Below are positions 18,286 to 26,798 of a stretch of 64,000 nt of DNA, one piece after another. Within the stretch, counting starts at the first letter, position 1. Every line of letters starts with the position of its first letter. The translations under genes were made by a program, and so were the position numbers. Below the pieces are notes generated by a model. The model searched no databases and was not told the origin of the DNA. It worked only from the letters and a program-made list of their open reading frames with translations. Source of the DNA: Winogradskyella wichelsiae. GTDB lineage: Bacteria; Bacteroidota; Bacteroidia; Flavobacteriales; Flavobacteriaceae. The stretch is taken from the NCBI RefSeq assembly GCF_013403925.1, contig NZ_JABFDJ010000010.1, positions 1-64,000 of the forward strand, read 5' to 3'.

Positions 18286-19000
18286 AATCCTTCTGAATAA
18301 TAAATATAGAGGGTCTCTTATGTAGATCTTCTTTATTATGTTTCCAATCTTTTATAGGTTTTGTCTTTATAAACTCGGTCGATAAAGTAATGTCACATGC
18401 TATGCATAGTCGTGTATTAGGATGAAGAACATTAATTAGGTCTTCTAACATTTTCATATTTCTATAAGGCGTCTCAATAAAAATTTGAGATTGGTTATGC
18501 TCAGAAGATATACGTTCTAATGTTTTTAATTTGGACTTACGTTCACTTTTATCGATGGGTAAGTAACCATTAAAAGTAAAGCTTTGTCCATTCATACCAG
18601 ACCCCATTAAAGCTAATAGAATAGACGAAGGACCTACTAAAGGAACAACATTAATATCCATTTGATGTGCCAATCCAGCAATATCAGCTCCCGGATCTGC
18701 AATTGCGGGACAACCGGCTTCAGAGAGTAAACCTATAGAAATACCTTCTAAGGATGGGTTTAAAAATGTATTACGTTCTACCTCTGTAGTGTATTTATTT
18801 AAAACTTGAAGTTTTAACGCAGATTGTGATTTATTAGGTGATATGCGTTTAATAAATCGACGAGCCGTTTTTTCATTTTCAACAATGTAATAATCTAGCT
18901 CTTCAATAATTTTTTTGATTGATATTGGTAACACTTCAAGAGGTGGATTGTCACCTAATCTTGTTGGTATGAGGTATAATTTTCCTTTAGTACTGTTCAT
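18284..19000 (-). CDS. SAM-dependent methyltransferase, RsmI/tetrapyrrole-methylase fold, short form
   Basis: This 238-residue protein begins GKLYLIPTRLGDNPPLEVLP and carries GLLSEAGCPAIADPGADIAGLAHQM, the RsmI substrate loop, then VGPSSILLALMGSGMNGQSFTFNGYLP and FIETPYRN. These blocks are those of RsmI, which 2'-O-methylates C1402 of 16S rRNA. It is about 50 residues shorter than RsmI. Bacteroidota often encode both a full RsmI and a short paralogue, so the exact target is uncertain. It follows the dnaA-phosphatase pair on the same strand after 160 bases. Confidence 0.85.
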   Translation of the reverse strand: MNSTKGKLYLIPTRLGDNPPLEVLPISIKKIIEELDYYIVENEKTARRFIKRISPNKSQSALKLQVLNKYTTEVERNTFLNPSLEGISIGLLSEAGCPAIADPGADIAGLAHQMDINVVPLVGPSSILLALMGSGMNGQSFTFNGYLPIDKSERKSKLKTLERISSEHNQSQIFIETPYRNMKMLEDLINVLHPNTRLCIACDITLSTEFIKTKPIKDWKHNKEDLHKRPSIFIIQKD

Positions 19001-19160
19001 TTAATTGGGAAACTAGTTAAGATTAATAAGTGTTTAGGTTGTTGACTTATATAGAGATCATAGTATATTGCAATATTCAGTAATAAGCTATTACAATTAT
19101 TAAATATGAAGCTCAATAAATTAATAAGAGACTAATTTACAAAAAAGATGGTTAATATAT

Positions 19161-19613
19161 CTATTTGATTTGAGCGGCTAATATCTCACAAGTTTCGTTA
19201 ATAAGATCAAAGACGTATTCAAAATCAATTAAATCTCCATAATACGGATCAGGCAAATTTTTATCTTCAATTGAAGAATTAGCATCAAGAAATAATTTCA
19301 CTTTTTCAATATCAGCTGTATTTCTAGCTAAACTGATAATATCAGAATAATTAGATTGATCCATTGCATAGATATAATTAAAAGTATCAAAATCTGAAAC
19401 TATAAATTTTCGTGCACTTTGACCACTAATATCTAAGCCGTTACTTTTAGCAACGGCTATAGAGCGTTTGTCTGGTAAATTACCAATATGATAAGCTGCA
19501 GTACCAGCTGAATCTACATAAAAATGATCTTTAGTAAGTTTAGATTCCATTATGCCATGAGCTAATGGTGAACGGCAAATGTTACCTAAGCACACCATTA
19601 AAATACGAGTCAT
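19161..19613 (-). CDS. low-molecular-weight protein-tyrosine phosphatase
   Basis: This 150-residue cytoplasmic phosphatase has the CX5R loop at its very N-terminus: MTRILMVCLGNICRSPLA, nucleophile Cys8 and Arg14. The general-acid loop NLPDPYYGD is near residue 120. Bacterial members act on tyrosine kinases of polysaccharide export or on arginine phosphate; no such kinase is seen here. The start lies 2 bases after the dnaA stop, so it is almost certainly co-transcribed with dnaA, a neighbourhood that recurs in flavobacteria. Confidence 0.95.
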   Translation of the reverse strand: MTRILMVCLGNICRSPLAHGIMESKLTKDHFYVDSAGTAAYHIGNLPDKRSIAVAKSNGLDISGQSARKFIVSDFDTFNYIYAMDQSNYSDIISLARNTADIEKVKLFLDANSSIEDKNLPDPYYGDLIDFEYVFDLINETCEILAAQIK

Positions 19614-19615
19614 AA

Positions 19616-21043
19616 TTATAGTGCTAATTTTTTAGATAGGTCTTCAACGTATTTTCTAAATTGTTTATCTGTTGAAGATAAATTATCAACGGTCTTACAA
19701 GCATGCAATACAGTAGCATGATCACGTTGTCCAATTTGAGAACCAATACTAGCTAAAGACGCTTTAGTATATTTTTTTGCAAAAAACATAGCTAATTGAC
19801 GTGCTTGAACAATATGACGTTTTCTTGTTTTAGATTGAAGTGTATTTACATCCATTTGAAAATAGTCAGAAACTACTTTCTGAATGTAATCTATAGAAAC
19901 TTCACGTTTAGTGTTTTTAACAAATTTCTCTACAATATCTTTTGCTAAGCTTATTGTAATTTCTTTTTTGTTAAATGATGATTGTGCAATTAATGAAATA
20001 ATAGCACCTTCTAGCTCTCTAACATTACTTTTAATATGCTTTGCAACATACTCAATAATATCGTCTGGCATTTCAACACCATCTCTGTAAAGCTTGTTCT
20101 TTAAGATAGAAACTCTCGTTTCAAAATCAGGAGTTTGTAATTCAGCAGAAAGTCCCCATTTAAAACGCGATAATAAACGTTGTTCAATGTCTTGCATATC
20201 AACAGGGGCTTTGTCACTCGTTAAGATAACTTGCTTTCCGTTTTGATGTAAGTGATTAAATATATGAAAGAACACATCTTGTGTACCTGTCTTACCAGAT
20301 AAAAACTGAACATCATCTATTATAAGTACATCTATAATTTGATAGAAGTGAATAAAATCGTTTCTGTTATTTTTCTTTACAGAATCTATATATTGTTGAG
20401 TGAATTTTTCAGCGGAAATATATAAAACTGTTTTTTCAGGATATTTATCTTTAATATCCACACCAATAGCATGTGCTAGGTGCGTTTTTCCTAAACCGAC
20501 TCCACCAAATATTAAAAGCGGATTAAAAGATGTACCTCCTGGTTTGTTAGCAACAGCAATACCTGCGTTTCTAGCCAATCTATTAGAGTCGCCTTCTAAG
20601 AAATTTTCAAAACTATAACTTGGGTTTAGTTGAGATTCAATCTTTACGTTTCTAATTCCAGGAATTATAAAAGGATTTTTAAGCTCTGGACTTTTATTGT
20701 TAAAAGGAACATCAACATCTTGAGATTTTAATGCAGATCTATTCGAACTTGGTATCTTTTCTGTAAAAGGTTGTTTGTTACCATAGGTATTCTCCATTCT
20801 AATAACATACACCAATTTAGCATCTTCACCTAATTCTTTGTTAAGTGATACTTTTAAGATTTTTACATAGTGCTCTTCTAACCACTCGTAAAAAAATTTA
20901 CTAGGTACCTGAATACTTAATGCGTTACCTGAAAGTTTAACAGCATCTATAGGTTCAAACCAAGTTTTATAGGCTTGCGGTTGAATATTATCCTTTATAA
21001 AAGCGAGACAATTACTCCATACAGATTGCGCTGTGTTATCCAT
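19616..21043 (-). CDS. dnaA: chromosomal replication initiator protein DnaA
   Basis: DnaA binds 9-mer boxes at oriC and melts the origin. The 475-residue protein shows domain I (1-90, WSNCLAFIKDNIQPQAYKTWFEPI), a linker, and the AAA+ domain with Walker A GGVGLGKTHLAHAIG near 180 and Walker B IDVLIIDDVQFL near 240. The arginine-finger region LLSRFKWG and the C-terminal helix-turn-helix SLASIGSQIGQRDHATVLHA with the DnaA signature complete it. The flanking 198 bases upstream lack a cluster of DnaA boxes, so oriC is probably elsewhere. Confidence 0.98.
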   Translation of the reverse strand: MDNTAQSVWSNCLAFIKDNIQPQAYKTWFEPIDAVKLSGNALSIQVPSKFFYEWLEEHYVKILKVSLNKELGEDAKLVYVIRMENTYGNKQPFTEKIPSSNRSALKSQDVDVPFNNKSPELKNPFIIPGIRNVKIESQLNPSYSFENFLEGDSNRLARNAGIAVANKPGGTSFNPLLIFGGVGLGKTHLAHAIGVDIKDKYPEKTVLYISAEKFTQQYIDSVKKNNRNDFIHFYQIIDVLIIDDVQFLSGKTGTQDVFFHIFNHLHQNGKQVILTSDKAPVDMQDIEQRLLSRFKWGLSAELQTPDFETRVSILKNKLYRDGVEMPDDIIEYVAKHIKSNVRELEGAIISLIAQSSFNKKEITISLAKDIVEKFVKNTKREVSIDYIQKVVSDYFQMDVNTLQSKTRKRHIVQARQLAMFFAKKYTKASLASIGSQIGQRDHATVLHACKTVDNLSSTDKQFRKYVEDLSKKLAL

Positions 21044-21241
21044 TCGTTAACTTAAGTTTTTATTGATAATTTAGATTAGTAAAAAAAAAGAGAAGTGAAT
21101 TCTCTTGTAGTTTTTAACAGCACAAATATGTGAACAAAATTCTGAAAAAAAAAATCTAATTTCAATGATTCTTTAGAATTTTTTCCCCATGTTTAAAACA
21201 ATTTAAAATTACGAAATTATTACTTAATATAAGATATATAT
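21044..21241. promoter_or_regulatory. divergent promoter region of dnaA and a thioesterase gene
   Basis: A near-consensus -10, CATATTTG on the minus strand (21123-21130), lies about 80 bases before the dnaA start. Two degenerate DnaA-box-like 9-mers are present, TGTGAACAA (21129-21137) and TTTTCCCCA (about 21180-21188), each 7 of 9. They could serve autoregulation; they are too few and weak for an origin. Confidence 0.35.
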
Positions 21242-21649
21242 ATGAATTATAATGAAACTGAATTAAGAGTTCGCTATGGTGAAACTGATCAAATGGGCGT
21301 TGTTTACCATGCCAATTATGCAGCGTACTTCGAAGTAGGTAGAACCGAGTGGTTACGAGAGTTTGGACTGAGTTACAGCGGGATGGAGGCAGATGGTGTT
21401 ATGTTACCTGTAATTTCGTTATCCATAAAATACAAAAATTCAGCACGTTATGATGATCTTCTTAAAGTGAAAACAATTCTAAAAAAAATGCCTACAGCCT
21501 CTATTGAGTTTGATTACGAATTAAGAAACGAATCTGATGTTTTATTAGCAACAGGAAATACGGTTTTAGCTTTTATTAACATGAAGAGTAACCGGCCTAC
21601 GAGATGTCCAAAATATATTTTAGACCAACTACAAAATTACTCGTTATAA
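21242..21649 (+). CDS. acyl-CoA thioesterase, YbgC/FadM hot-dog family
   Basis: This 135-residue protein has the 4HBT signature RYGETDQMGVVYHANYAAYFEVGR with catalytic Asp16 and His23. The rest, IKYKNSARYDDLLKVKTIL and GNTVLAFINMKSNRPTRCP, is standard. The family hydrolyses acyl-CoA thioesters; YbgC members associate with envelope phospholipid metabolism. It is convergent with the YigZ gene, their 3' ends overlapping by 6 bases, with no separate terminator visible. Confidence 0.92.
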   Translation: MNYNETELRVRYGETDQMGVVYHANYAAYFEVGRTEWLREFGLSYSGMEADGVMLPVISLSIKYKNSARYDDLLKVKTILKKMPTASIEFDYELRNESDVLLATGNTVLAFINMKSNRPTRCPKYILDQLQNYSL

Positions 21650-22249
21650 TTCTTTGATGTCAACACCAAAAAATTGTGAAAAAAGATCGAATACTTTTGA
21701 ACTGTGGTTTTTTCTGACAGATATTTCTAATAAGCAATCGAGTTCCAATTTTTGATTTGTGATTGCAACGTCATTTTCTTTCAAAATGCGCATCACCTTA
21801 CTCATGTTTTTATATTCAAATTGAAGTTGGAATTCTTTGTTTATTGTTCGCTCTATAATTTTTGAAGCTACAAGCGCTAATTGTGCACCTGTTCTGTATG
21901 CGTTAATTAATCCGCCAACACCAAGTTTTACGCCGCCGTAATAACGAACGACTATGATTAAGATGTTAGTGACTTCAAAAGATTGAATTTGTCCATAAAT
22001 AGGCATTCCTGCAGAGTTGTTAGGTTCTCCGTCATCATTGGCTCTATATTGTAGGGTTTCTGTTCCTATCTGATAGGCGTAACACCAATGTCTGGCAGCA
22101 TAATGTTCTTTTTTTATGGCTTCTAAATGTTGTTTTATTTGCTCTTCATTAGTAACAGGAAAAGCAAAACCATAGAATTTACTGTTTTTGTCTTTAAATA
22201 GTTCGCCTTGAGTAGGCTTTGTAATTGTTTTATAAATATCGTCTTCCAT
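21644..22249 (-). CDS. YigZ/IMPACT family protein
   Basis: The chosen start is the ATG at 22249 (MEDDIYKTITKPTQGELFKDKNSKFYGFAFPV), giving 201 residues; its A overlaps the TAA of the upstream EamA gene (TAATG). The open frame extends upstream but inside that gene. IMPACT-type motifs are DDGEPNNSAGMPIYGQI and NILIIVVRYYGGVKLGVGGLINAYRTGA. The C-terminal ferredoxin-like DUF1949 part ends in FDLFSQFFGVDI. Bacterial members are of uncertain role, possibly ribosome or translation linked. Confidence 0.93.
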   Translation of the reverse strand: MEDDIYKTITKPTQGELFKDKNSKFYGFAFPVTNEEQIKQHLEAIKKEHYAARHWCYAYQIGTETLQYRANDDGEPNNSAGMPIYGQIQSFEVTNILIIVVRYYGGVKLGVGGLINAYRTGAQLALVASKIIERTINKEFQLQFEYKNMSKVMRILKENDVAITNQKLELDCLLEISVRKNHSSKVFDLFSQFFGVDIKEL

Positions 22250-23100
22250 TATGCTAAAGTGACTAATAAGATTGCAATTAAGGCTAAAATAATACCAATC
22301 CAATTTTTCTTAGAAATGTTTTCTTTAAAGAATATTAAACCGATTAATGTAGAGAGTGCTAAAATTGCAATATGATTTATTGTAAATAATGTAGAGCTTT
22401 CTGTGTTTTCAACACGTAAGGCCATTAGTAAAAAATGTATAGATCCATAATTAACGATACCTAAAGCGAAACCAAAAGGAATACATTTTAATTTAAAAAC
22501 ACTTTTGTTTTTTAAAGCTTTAAAAATTAAAAGCGATACACCAATTACAGCTGCCATTGCAAATATTGTTGCTGAGAATAAAGGAATATTATCATCTGGT
22601 GCAAAATAATTGATAGAAGTATCTATTGTACCAGAGCCTAAAAATAAAATGATAGGCAAGTAGATGGATTGTTTTAGGTTACCGTTTCCTTTTTGTTTTA
22701 CAGAAGTGAGATATACGGCAATTAAAGCTAGTACAATTCCTGTGATTTTTTGAATACCTATACTTTCCTTAAAAACTAAAATACCAAATAGAATAGGGAT
22801 AATGACACTCATTTTACTAGAAACGGAGGCTACTGAAAGGCCATTTTTCTGAGCCGTTAGTGCCATAACGTTAAATATCGCTATAAATAGAAATCCTAAC
22901 ATTATAGCGGCTACAAACCAATTAGATTGAACTATTTCGGTAGGGTTAATGTTGCCTTCGTATAAAAAGAATCCACAAAAGAAGGCAACAAAATAATTGA
23001 TAACAATAACTTGTAAGGTGTCAATGTTAAATTTCTTCAATAGTTTAAATACCACAAAAATTGCAGTAGAAGATAAAATACTAATGAGTAAGTATATCAA
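22249..23100 (-). CDS. EamA/DMT-family membrane transporter
   Basis: This 283-residue inner-membrane protein has about ten hydrophobic helices arranged as two EamA repeats. The first repeat includes NVMALTAQKNGLSVASVSSKMSVIIPILFGILVFKE and the second NHIAILALSTLIGLIFFKENISKKNWIGI. Members export metabolites such as amino acids; the substrate here is unknown. It overlaps the HAD gene by 4 bases upstream and YigZ by 1 base downstream, forming a tightly coupled three-gene unit. Confidence 0.92.
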   Translation of the reverse strand: MIYLLISILSSTAIFVVFKLLKKFNIDTLQVIVINYFVAFFCGFFLYEGNINPTEIVQSNWFVAAIMLGFLFIAIFNVMALTAQKNGLSVASVSSKMSVIIPILFGILVFKESIGIQKITGIVLALIAVYLTSVKQKGNGNLKQSIYLPIILFLGSGTIDTSINYFAPDDNIPLFSATIFAMAAVIGVSLLIFKALKNKSVFKLKCIPFGFALGIVNYGSIHFLLMALRVENTESSTLFTINHIAILALSTLIGLIFFKENISKKNWIGIILALIAILLVTLA

Positions 23101-23714
23101 AAAAGGTCTTTTTTAGTTTCAAAAAGTGTAATAATGTCTTCTTTCGTTTCGTCTATATTCCAAGTATGAAAACCCATGGTAGCAGCAGTATCTGTATTGT
23201 CTTTAGTGTCATCAATAAAAAGACATTCGTTAGCAATAAGATTATTTTCTTTTAACACAAATTCGAAAATATCAGTATTTGGTTTTCTAAAGTGAATTTC
23301 TTGCGATAAATAAAAGGCATCAAAGCAAGCTTTAAATTCTTCAAAGAATGGTGTTGTAGATTTTACAGCATCAATATGTAAATCATTGGTGTTGCTTAAC
23401 AGTATGAGCTTGTATTTTTTTTGTTTTGCTATATTTTGAATGAATTCTAATCTAGACATTGGGAAATCTTTTAGGATAGAATTCCAAACGTCAATGAGTT
23501 GTTTTTCTTCTATGTTTGAAAATTTACTTTTATAAAAATCAACAAATTCTGAAGTCGAAATTTTTCCAACTTCATAAAGTTCATTGGTTGTGTTCATTTC
23601 TGCATCTAATGCTTCAATTTGAAATAAATCTAAAGCATTTTGCATAGCGCCTTGTTTATCTAAGTTGATAAATACATCGCCAAAATCGAAAATTAGTGTT
23701 TTAATTTTACTCAT
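23097..23714 (-). CDS. HAD-superfamily phosphatase (haloacid dehalogenase-like)
   Basis: This 205-residue cytoplasmic enzyme has an unusual motif I: FDFGDVFINLD, where the second aspartate of DxD is replaced by GD, so the nucleophile is Asp10 with Asp13 as acid (F-D-F-G-D). Motif II is LILLSNTND, motif III RKPNTDIF, and motif IV ECLFIDDTKDN. The helical cap of about 70 residues (ALDLFQIEALDAEMNTTNELYE...) resembles YihX-like alpha-D-glucose-1-phosphate phosphatases. The substrate is unknown. It is the first gene of the HAD-EamA-YigZ unit, after a 96-base gap downstream of ribD. Confidence 0.88.
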   Translation of the reverse strand: MSKIKTLIFDFGDVFINLDKQGAMQNALDLFQIEALDAEMNTTNELYEVGKISTSEFVDFYKSKFSNIEEKQLIDVWNSILKDFPMSRLEFIQNIAKQKKYKLILLSNTNDLHIDAVKSTTPFFEEFKACFDAFYLSQEIHFRKPNTDIFEFVLKENNLIANECLFIDDTKDNTDTAATMGFHTWNIDETKEDIITLFETKKDLF

Positions 23715-23726
23715 TTATTCTTGGTT

Positions 23727-23755
23727 GCATTTAGTAGAGTCTAAATGCTTTTTTT
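23727..23755 (+). terminator. orphan plus-strand terminator-like hairpin
   Basis: A perfect 8-bp stem, gcatttag/ctaaatgc (23727-23734, 23741-23748), has a 6-base loop and is followed on the plus strand by seven T. The flanking genes run on the minus strand, so it does not end any annotated gene. Confidence 0.5.
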
Positions 23756-23810
23756 GTTATTATAATCTGTTAATTCTACTTGTATTTTTTAATGAACCTG
23801 CTAGGTTTTA

Positions 23811-24908
23811 CTATCTAGGTTTGTAAATATTCAGCTTATCTTCTAAAATATCAGTTTCAGAAATTAATTGTCCTTTTAGTTTAGGTGCTTTTGTGCCTTC
23901 ATTAAATTGAGAATGACCAACAAAAATTCGTGCTTCGTCCCAAAGCTCTTCATCAATAAAGGTTTGTAATGTTTTTGCGCCGCCTTCTATGATTATTGAA
24001 TTAATTTTAAATTTATATAAAGTATCGCATATTTGTTTTGCGATTGAAGTTTTTAAATTCCAATTAATTTCTGCATAGGCAGCATTACGGCCTCTTTGTA
24101 AAGGAGGGGAAATAACCCAACCTTTTTGATTGTCATCAATTTTAGGAAATAAATCATTTACACCGTGAAAAATTATATTTTCGGCTTCATCATTAAAAAC
24201 ACTAGCGTCTGTATTCAATTTTAAATCTTTATCTAAAACCACTCTAATCGGATTTTTGCCTGTCCAATCTCTAACGGTTAAACTCGGATTATCTTCTAAA
24301 ACCGTATTCGTTCCAACTAAAATGGCTTGTTCTTCGGCTCGCCATTTGTGCACAAGCTGACGCGAATAAGGATTAGTAATCCAAACAGGTTTTTGCTCGT
24401 CTCTAGTTTTTGGTGCAATAAAACCATCTTTGGTTTCCGCCCACTTTAATATAATATAAGGACGCTTTTTATTATGAAAAGTAAAAAAGCGTTTGTGATG
24501 TTCCTTGCATTCTGTTTCTAAAACGCCAACGGTAACATTACAACCCGATGCTTTTAATTTTGCAATTCCCTTTCCTGCAACTTCCGGATTATCATCGATA
24601 CAGCCAATAACCACATTCGGAATTTTATGAGATACAATTAAATCACTGCAAGGAGGTGTTTTTCCAAAATGACTACAAGGTTCTAAAGTGACATAAATGG
24701 TGCTTTTTGCTAAAAGCGACTTGTCTTTTACGGCGTTAATTGCGTTAACTTCAGCGTGGTTTCCACCGTATTCACTGGTAAAACCTTCGCTAATTATAGT
24801 GTTATTATAAACAATGACAGCGCCAACCATTGGGTTGGGTCTTGTGCTTCCTAATCCGTTTTTTGCAATTTGTAAACAACGATTTATGTATGTTTCGTGA
24901 GTAGTCAA
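23811..24908 (-). CDS. ribD: riboflavin biosynthesis deaminase/reductase
   Basis: RibD deaminates the pyrimidine product of GTP cyclohydrolase II and then reduces its ribosyl side chain. The 365-residue fusion has the zinc deaminase domain (about 1-145; His51 in NHAEVNA, Cys78 and Cys87 in EPCSHFGKTPPC). The NADPH reductase domain follows (about 146-365; RPYIILKWAETKDGFIA, VGTNTVLEDNPSLTVR, IIEGGAKTLQTFIDEELWDEARI). Residues about 262-282 (GWVISPPLQRGRNAAYAEI) look out of place and coincide with a palindrome in the DNA at 24091-24107. The other riboflavin genes are not in the window. Confidence 0.96.
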   Translation of the reverse strand: MTTHETYINRCLQIAKNGLGSTRPNPMVGAVIVYNNTIISEGFTSEYGGNHAEVNAINAVKDKSLLAKSTIYVTLEPCSHFGKTPPCSDLIVSHKIPNVVIGCIDDNPEVAGKGIAKLKASGCNVTVGVLETECKEHHKRFFTFHNKKRPYIILKWAETKDGFIAPKTRDEQKPVWITNPYSRQLVHKWRAEEQAILVGTNTVLEDNPSLTVRDWTGKNPIRVVLDKDLKLNTDASVFNDEAENIIFHGVNDLFPKIDDNQKGWVISPPLQRGRNAAYAEINWNLKTSIAKQICDTLYKFKINSIIIEGGAKTLQTFIDEELWDEARIFVGHSQFNEGTKAPKLKGQLISETDILEDKLNIYKPR

Positions 24909-24910
24909 TT

Positions 24911-25369
24911 TTAGAATTTTATTTTTACATCCTGGATTTCATCAACGGTATAGGTTGAAGAATATCCCATAATCTTATATTTTATAGCGCCTTTGTAATG
25001 TAATTTTAAACTTTGTGTTAGTAAACTACCTAAAAGACTTCCTAGATTTTTATCACTAGTAAGGCTTGCAGTTGCTACTTTAACCGTTAGCGGAATGGTG
25101 AAATTTTTCCTTCTAGGAACATCAAATTCATCCGAAATTACAGAAGCAAGCTCTAAGTCATTTAAATAAACTTTAAGGTCATCGGTTTTTAAAGTACCGC
25201 CAACATCATTTTTATTTAGAAATAATGCATCAGCTCTAATTGTAATGGTTTTAGAATTAGAATCTATAACTTCAATATTCTCTAACCTAACAAATTCGGG
25301 CTTTTTGGTAAAAGAGCAGTTAAATAGTAGTGTTAAAATTAAGGAAAACATTAAGAGTCTTTTCAACAT
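24911..25369 (-). CDS. LEA14/WHy-like lipoprotein
   Basis: This 152-residue protein has a lipoprotein signal with cysteine at 18 (LLFNCSF). The body alternates beta strands: FVRLENIEVIDSNSKTITIRADALFLNKNDVGGTLKTDDLKVYLNDLELA, then DEFDVPRRKNFTIPLTVKV. This is the LEA type-2 (WHy) fold, in which an N-V-G turn follows a hydrophobic strand. Such lipoproteins are common and uncharacterised in Bacteroidota. The gene ends 2 bases before ribD starts, so the two are co-transcribed. Confidence 0.75.
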   Translation of the reverse strand: MLKRLLMFSLILTLLFNCSFTKKPEFVRLENIEVIDSNSKTITIRADALFLNKNDVGGTLKTDDLKVYLNDLELASVISDEFDVPRRKNFTIPLTVKVATASLTSDKNLGSLLGSLLTQSLKLHYKGAIKYKIMGYSSTYTVDEIQDVKIKF

Positions 25370-25430
25370 AAAATTCTTTTTATATGTATCTTCATGCCGA
25401 AAATAATTCAGCCTTAAAAATCAAAATTTA

Positions 25431-25922
25431 GTGCGTAAAGATACTATTGTTATTCGAGAAATTGAAGCCAAGGATAATCCTAAGATTGCAAAAGCAGTTA
25501 GGAGTGTTTTAATAGAAATGGGTGTTCCTAAAGTGGGCACAGCTTATGAAGATTCAGCATTAGATTGTATGACAGAAACTTATGAGGCACCTAAGAAAGC
25601 TTATTTTGTAGTAGAAGATGAAGATAAAATTATTGGAGGCGCCGGAATTTCGCCTTTAGATAATTACGATGGTAATGTGTGCGAATTACAAAAAATGTAT
25701 TTTATGCCAGAAGCTAGAGGAAAAGGTTTAGGAAGTGAAATGATGGCAAAATGTCTCAATTTCGCAAAGCAATCAGGTTTTGATCACTGTTATTTAGAAA
25801 CGATGCCTTACATGGATGATGCTAGAAAACTTTATAAAAAAGCAGGTTTTAAATCTATTGAAAAACCAATGGGGAATACCGGACATTATTCATGCACCGT
25901 TTGGATGCTAAAAGATTTATAG
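25431..25922 (+). CDS. GNAT-family N-acetyltransferase
   Basis: A GTG start at 25431 gives 163 residues (VRKDTIVIREIEAKDNPKIAKAVRSVL). The acetyl-CoA signature is MPEARGKGLGSEMMAKCLNFA (about 100-120), preceded by CELQKMYF and followed by YLETMPYMDDARKLYKKAGF. This spacing is the standard GNAT fold. Substrate is unknown. It lies divergently from the LEA lipoprotein across 61 bases and leads the plus-strand unit GNAT-prmC-LOG-ligA. Confidence 0.88.
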   Translation: MRKDTIVIREIEAKDNPKIAKAVRSVLIEMGVPKVGTAYEDSALDCMTETYEAPKKAYFVVEDEDKIIGGAGISPLDNYDGNVCELQKMYFMPEARGKGLGSEMMAKCLNFAKQSGFDHCYLETMPYMDDARKLYKKAGFKSIEKPMGNTGHYSCTVWMLKDL

Positions 25923-25924
25923 TT

Positions 25925-26797
25925 GTGAGATTATTAGACCTTAAAAATAAATTTCATTTAGAATTAGATGCTATTTACGGAAAGAACGAAGTAGGAAGCT
26001 TTTTCTATTTGTGTACTGAACATTATTTAAATGTTCTTAGAATGCAATTGACTTTAGAACCTGAACTTAAGATTGAAAACTATAAAACAGAACTTTTTAT
26101 TAATGCAATAACGCATTTAAAAGCCCAAAAACCGATTCAATATTTATTAGGAGAAACAGAGTTTTTTGGTTTGACTTTTAAAGTGAATAAAAATGTTCTT
26201 ATTCCACGACCAGAAACCGAAGAATTAGTCGATTTAATTATAACATCTCACGCAAAGGAAAGTAAAACAGCTAAGCTTAAGATTTTAGATATCGGAACCG
26301 GTTCTGGTTGTATTGCAATTTCTTTGGCTAAAAATTTACCCAATGCTCAAGTTTATGCTTTAGATGTGAGTCCTGAGGCTTTAAAAATGGCAAAGCAAAA
26401 TGCAGAACTCAATAAGGTAGATATCACTTTTATTGAAGCTAGTATTTTAGATTATAATGCTATATCTCAATTTGAAGGCGAATCTTATTTCGATGTTATT
26501 GTGTCTAATCCGCCTTATGTTAGAGAATTAGAAAAAGAAGAAATTTTACCTAACGTTTTAGAAAACGAACCTCATTTAGCTTTGTTTGTAGAAGACCATA
26601 ATCCTTTGTTATTTTACAAAGCCATTACTAACTTCGCAATTCAAAAATTAAAACCAAAGGGTGTTCTTTATTTTGAAATTAATCAATATCTCGGAGAAGA
26701 GACGAAAGCTTTGTTAGAAGAAAAGCATTTTGAAGATGTAGCGTTATTGAAAGATTTAAATGGAAATGATAGAATGCTTAAAGGAAGAAAATTATAA
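25925..26797 (+). CDS. prmC: release-factor glutamine N5-methyltransferase
   Basis: PrmC methylates the GGQ glutamine of RF1 and RF2. The chosen start is the GTG at 25925 (VRLLDLKNKFHLELDAIYGKNEV), 2 bases after the GNAT stop; an in-frame ATG at 25892 lies inside that gene and would prepend unconserved sequence. The 290 residues contain an N-terminal helical domain with PIQYLLGETEFFGL and VLIPRPETEELVDLI, the SAM motif ILDIGTGSGCIAISLA and the catalytic VSNPPYV. All are diagnostic of PrmC. The next gene starts one base after the stop. Confidence 0.96.
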   Translation: MRLLDLKNKFHLELDAIYGKNEVGSFFYLCTEHYLNVLRMQLTLEPELKIENYKTELFINAITHLKAQKPIQYLLGETEFFGLTFKVNKNVLIPRPETEELVDLIITSHAKESKTAKLKILDIGTGSGCIAISLAKNLPNAQVYALDVSPEALKMAKQNAELNKVDITFIEASILDYNAISQFEGESYFDVIVSNPPYVRELEKEEILPNVLENEPHLALFVEDHNPLLFYKAITNFAIQKLKPKGVLYFEINQYLGEETKALLEEKHFEDVALLKDLNGNDRMLKGRKL

Positions 26798-26798
26798 T

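Noticed and set aside
21044..21241. Origin of replication next to dnaA
   Set aside because: Only two 7-of-9 DnaA-box-like sites and no AT-rich unwinding element with boxes; no cluster as needed for oriC.
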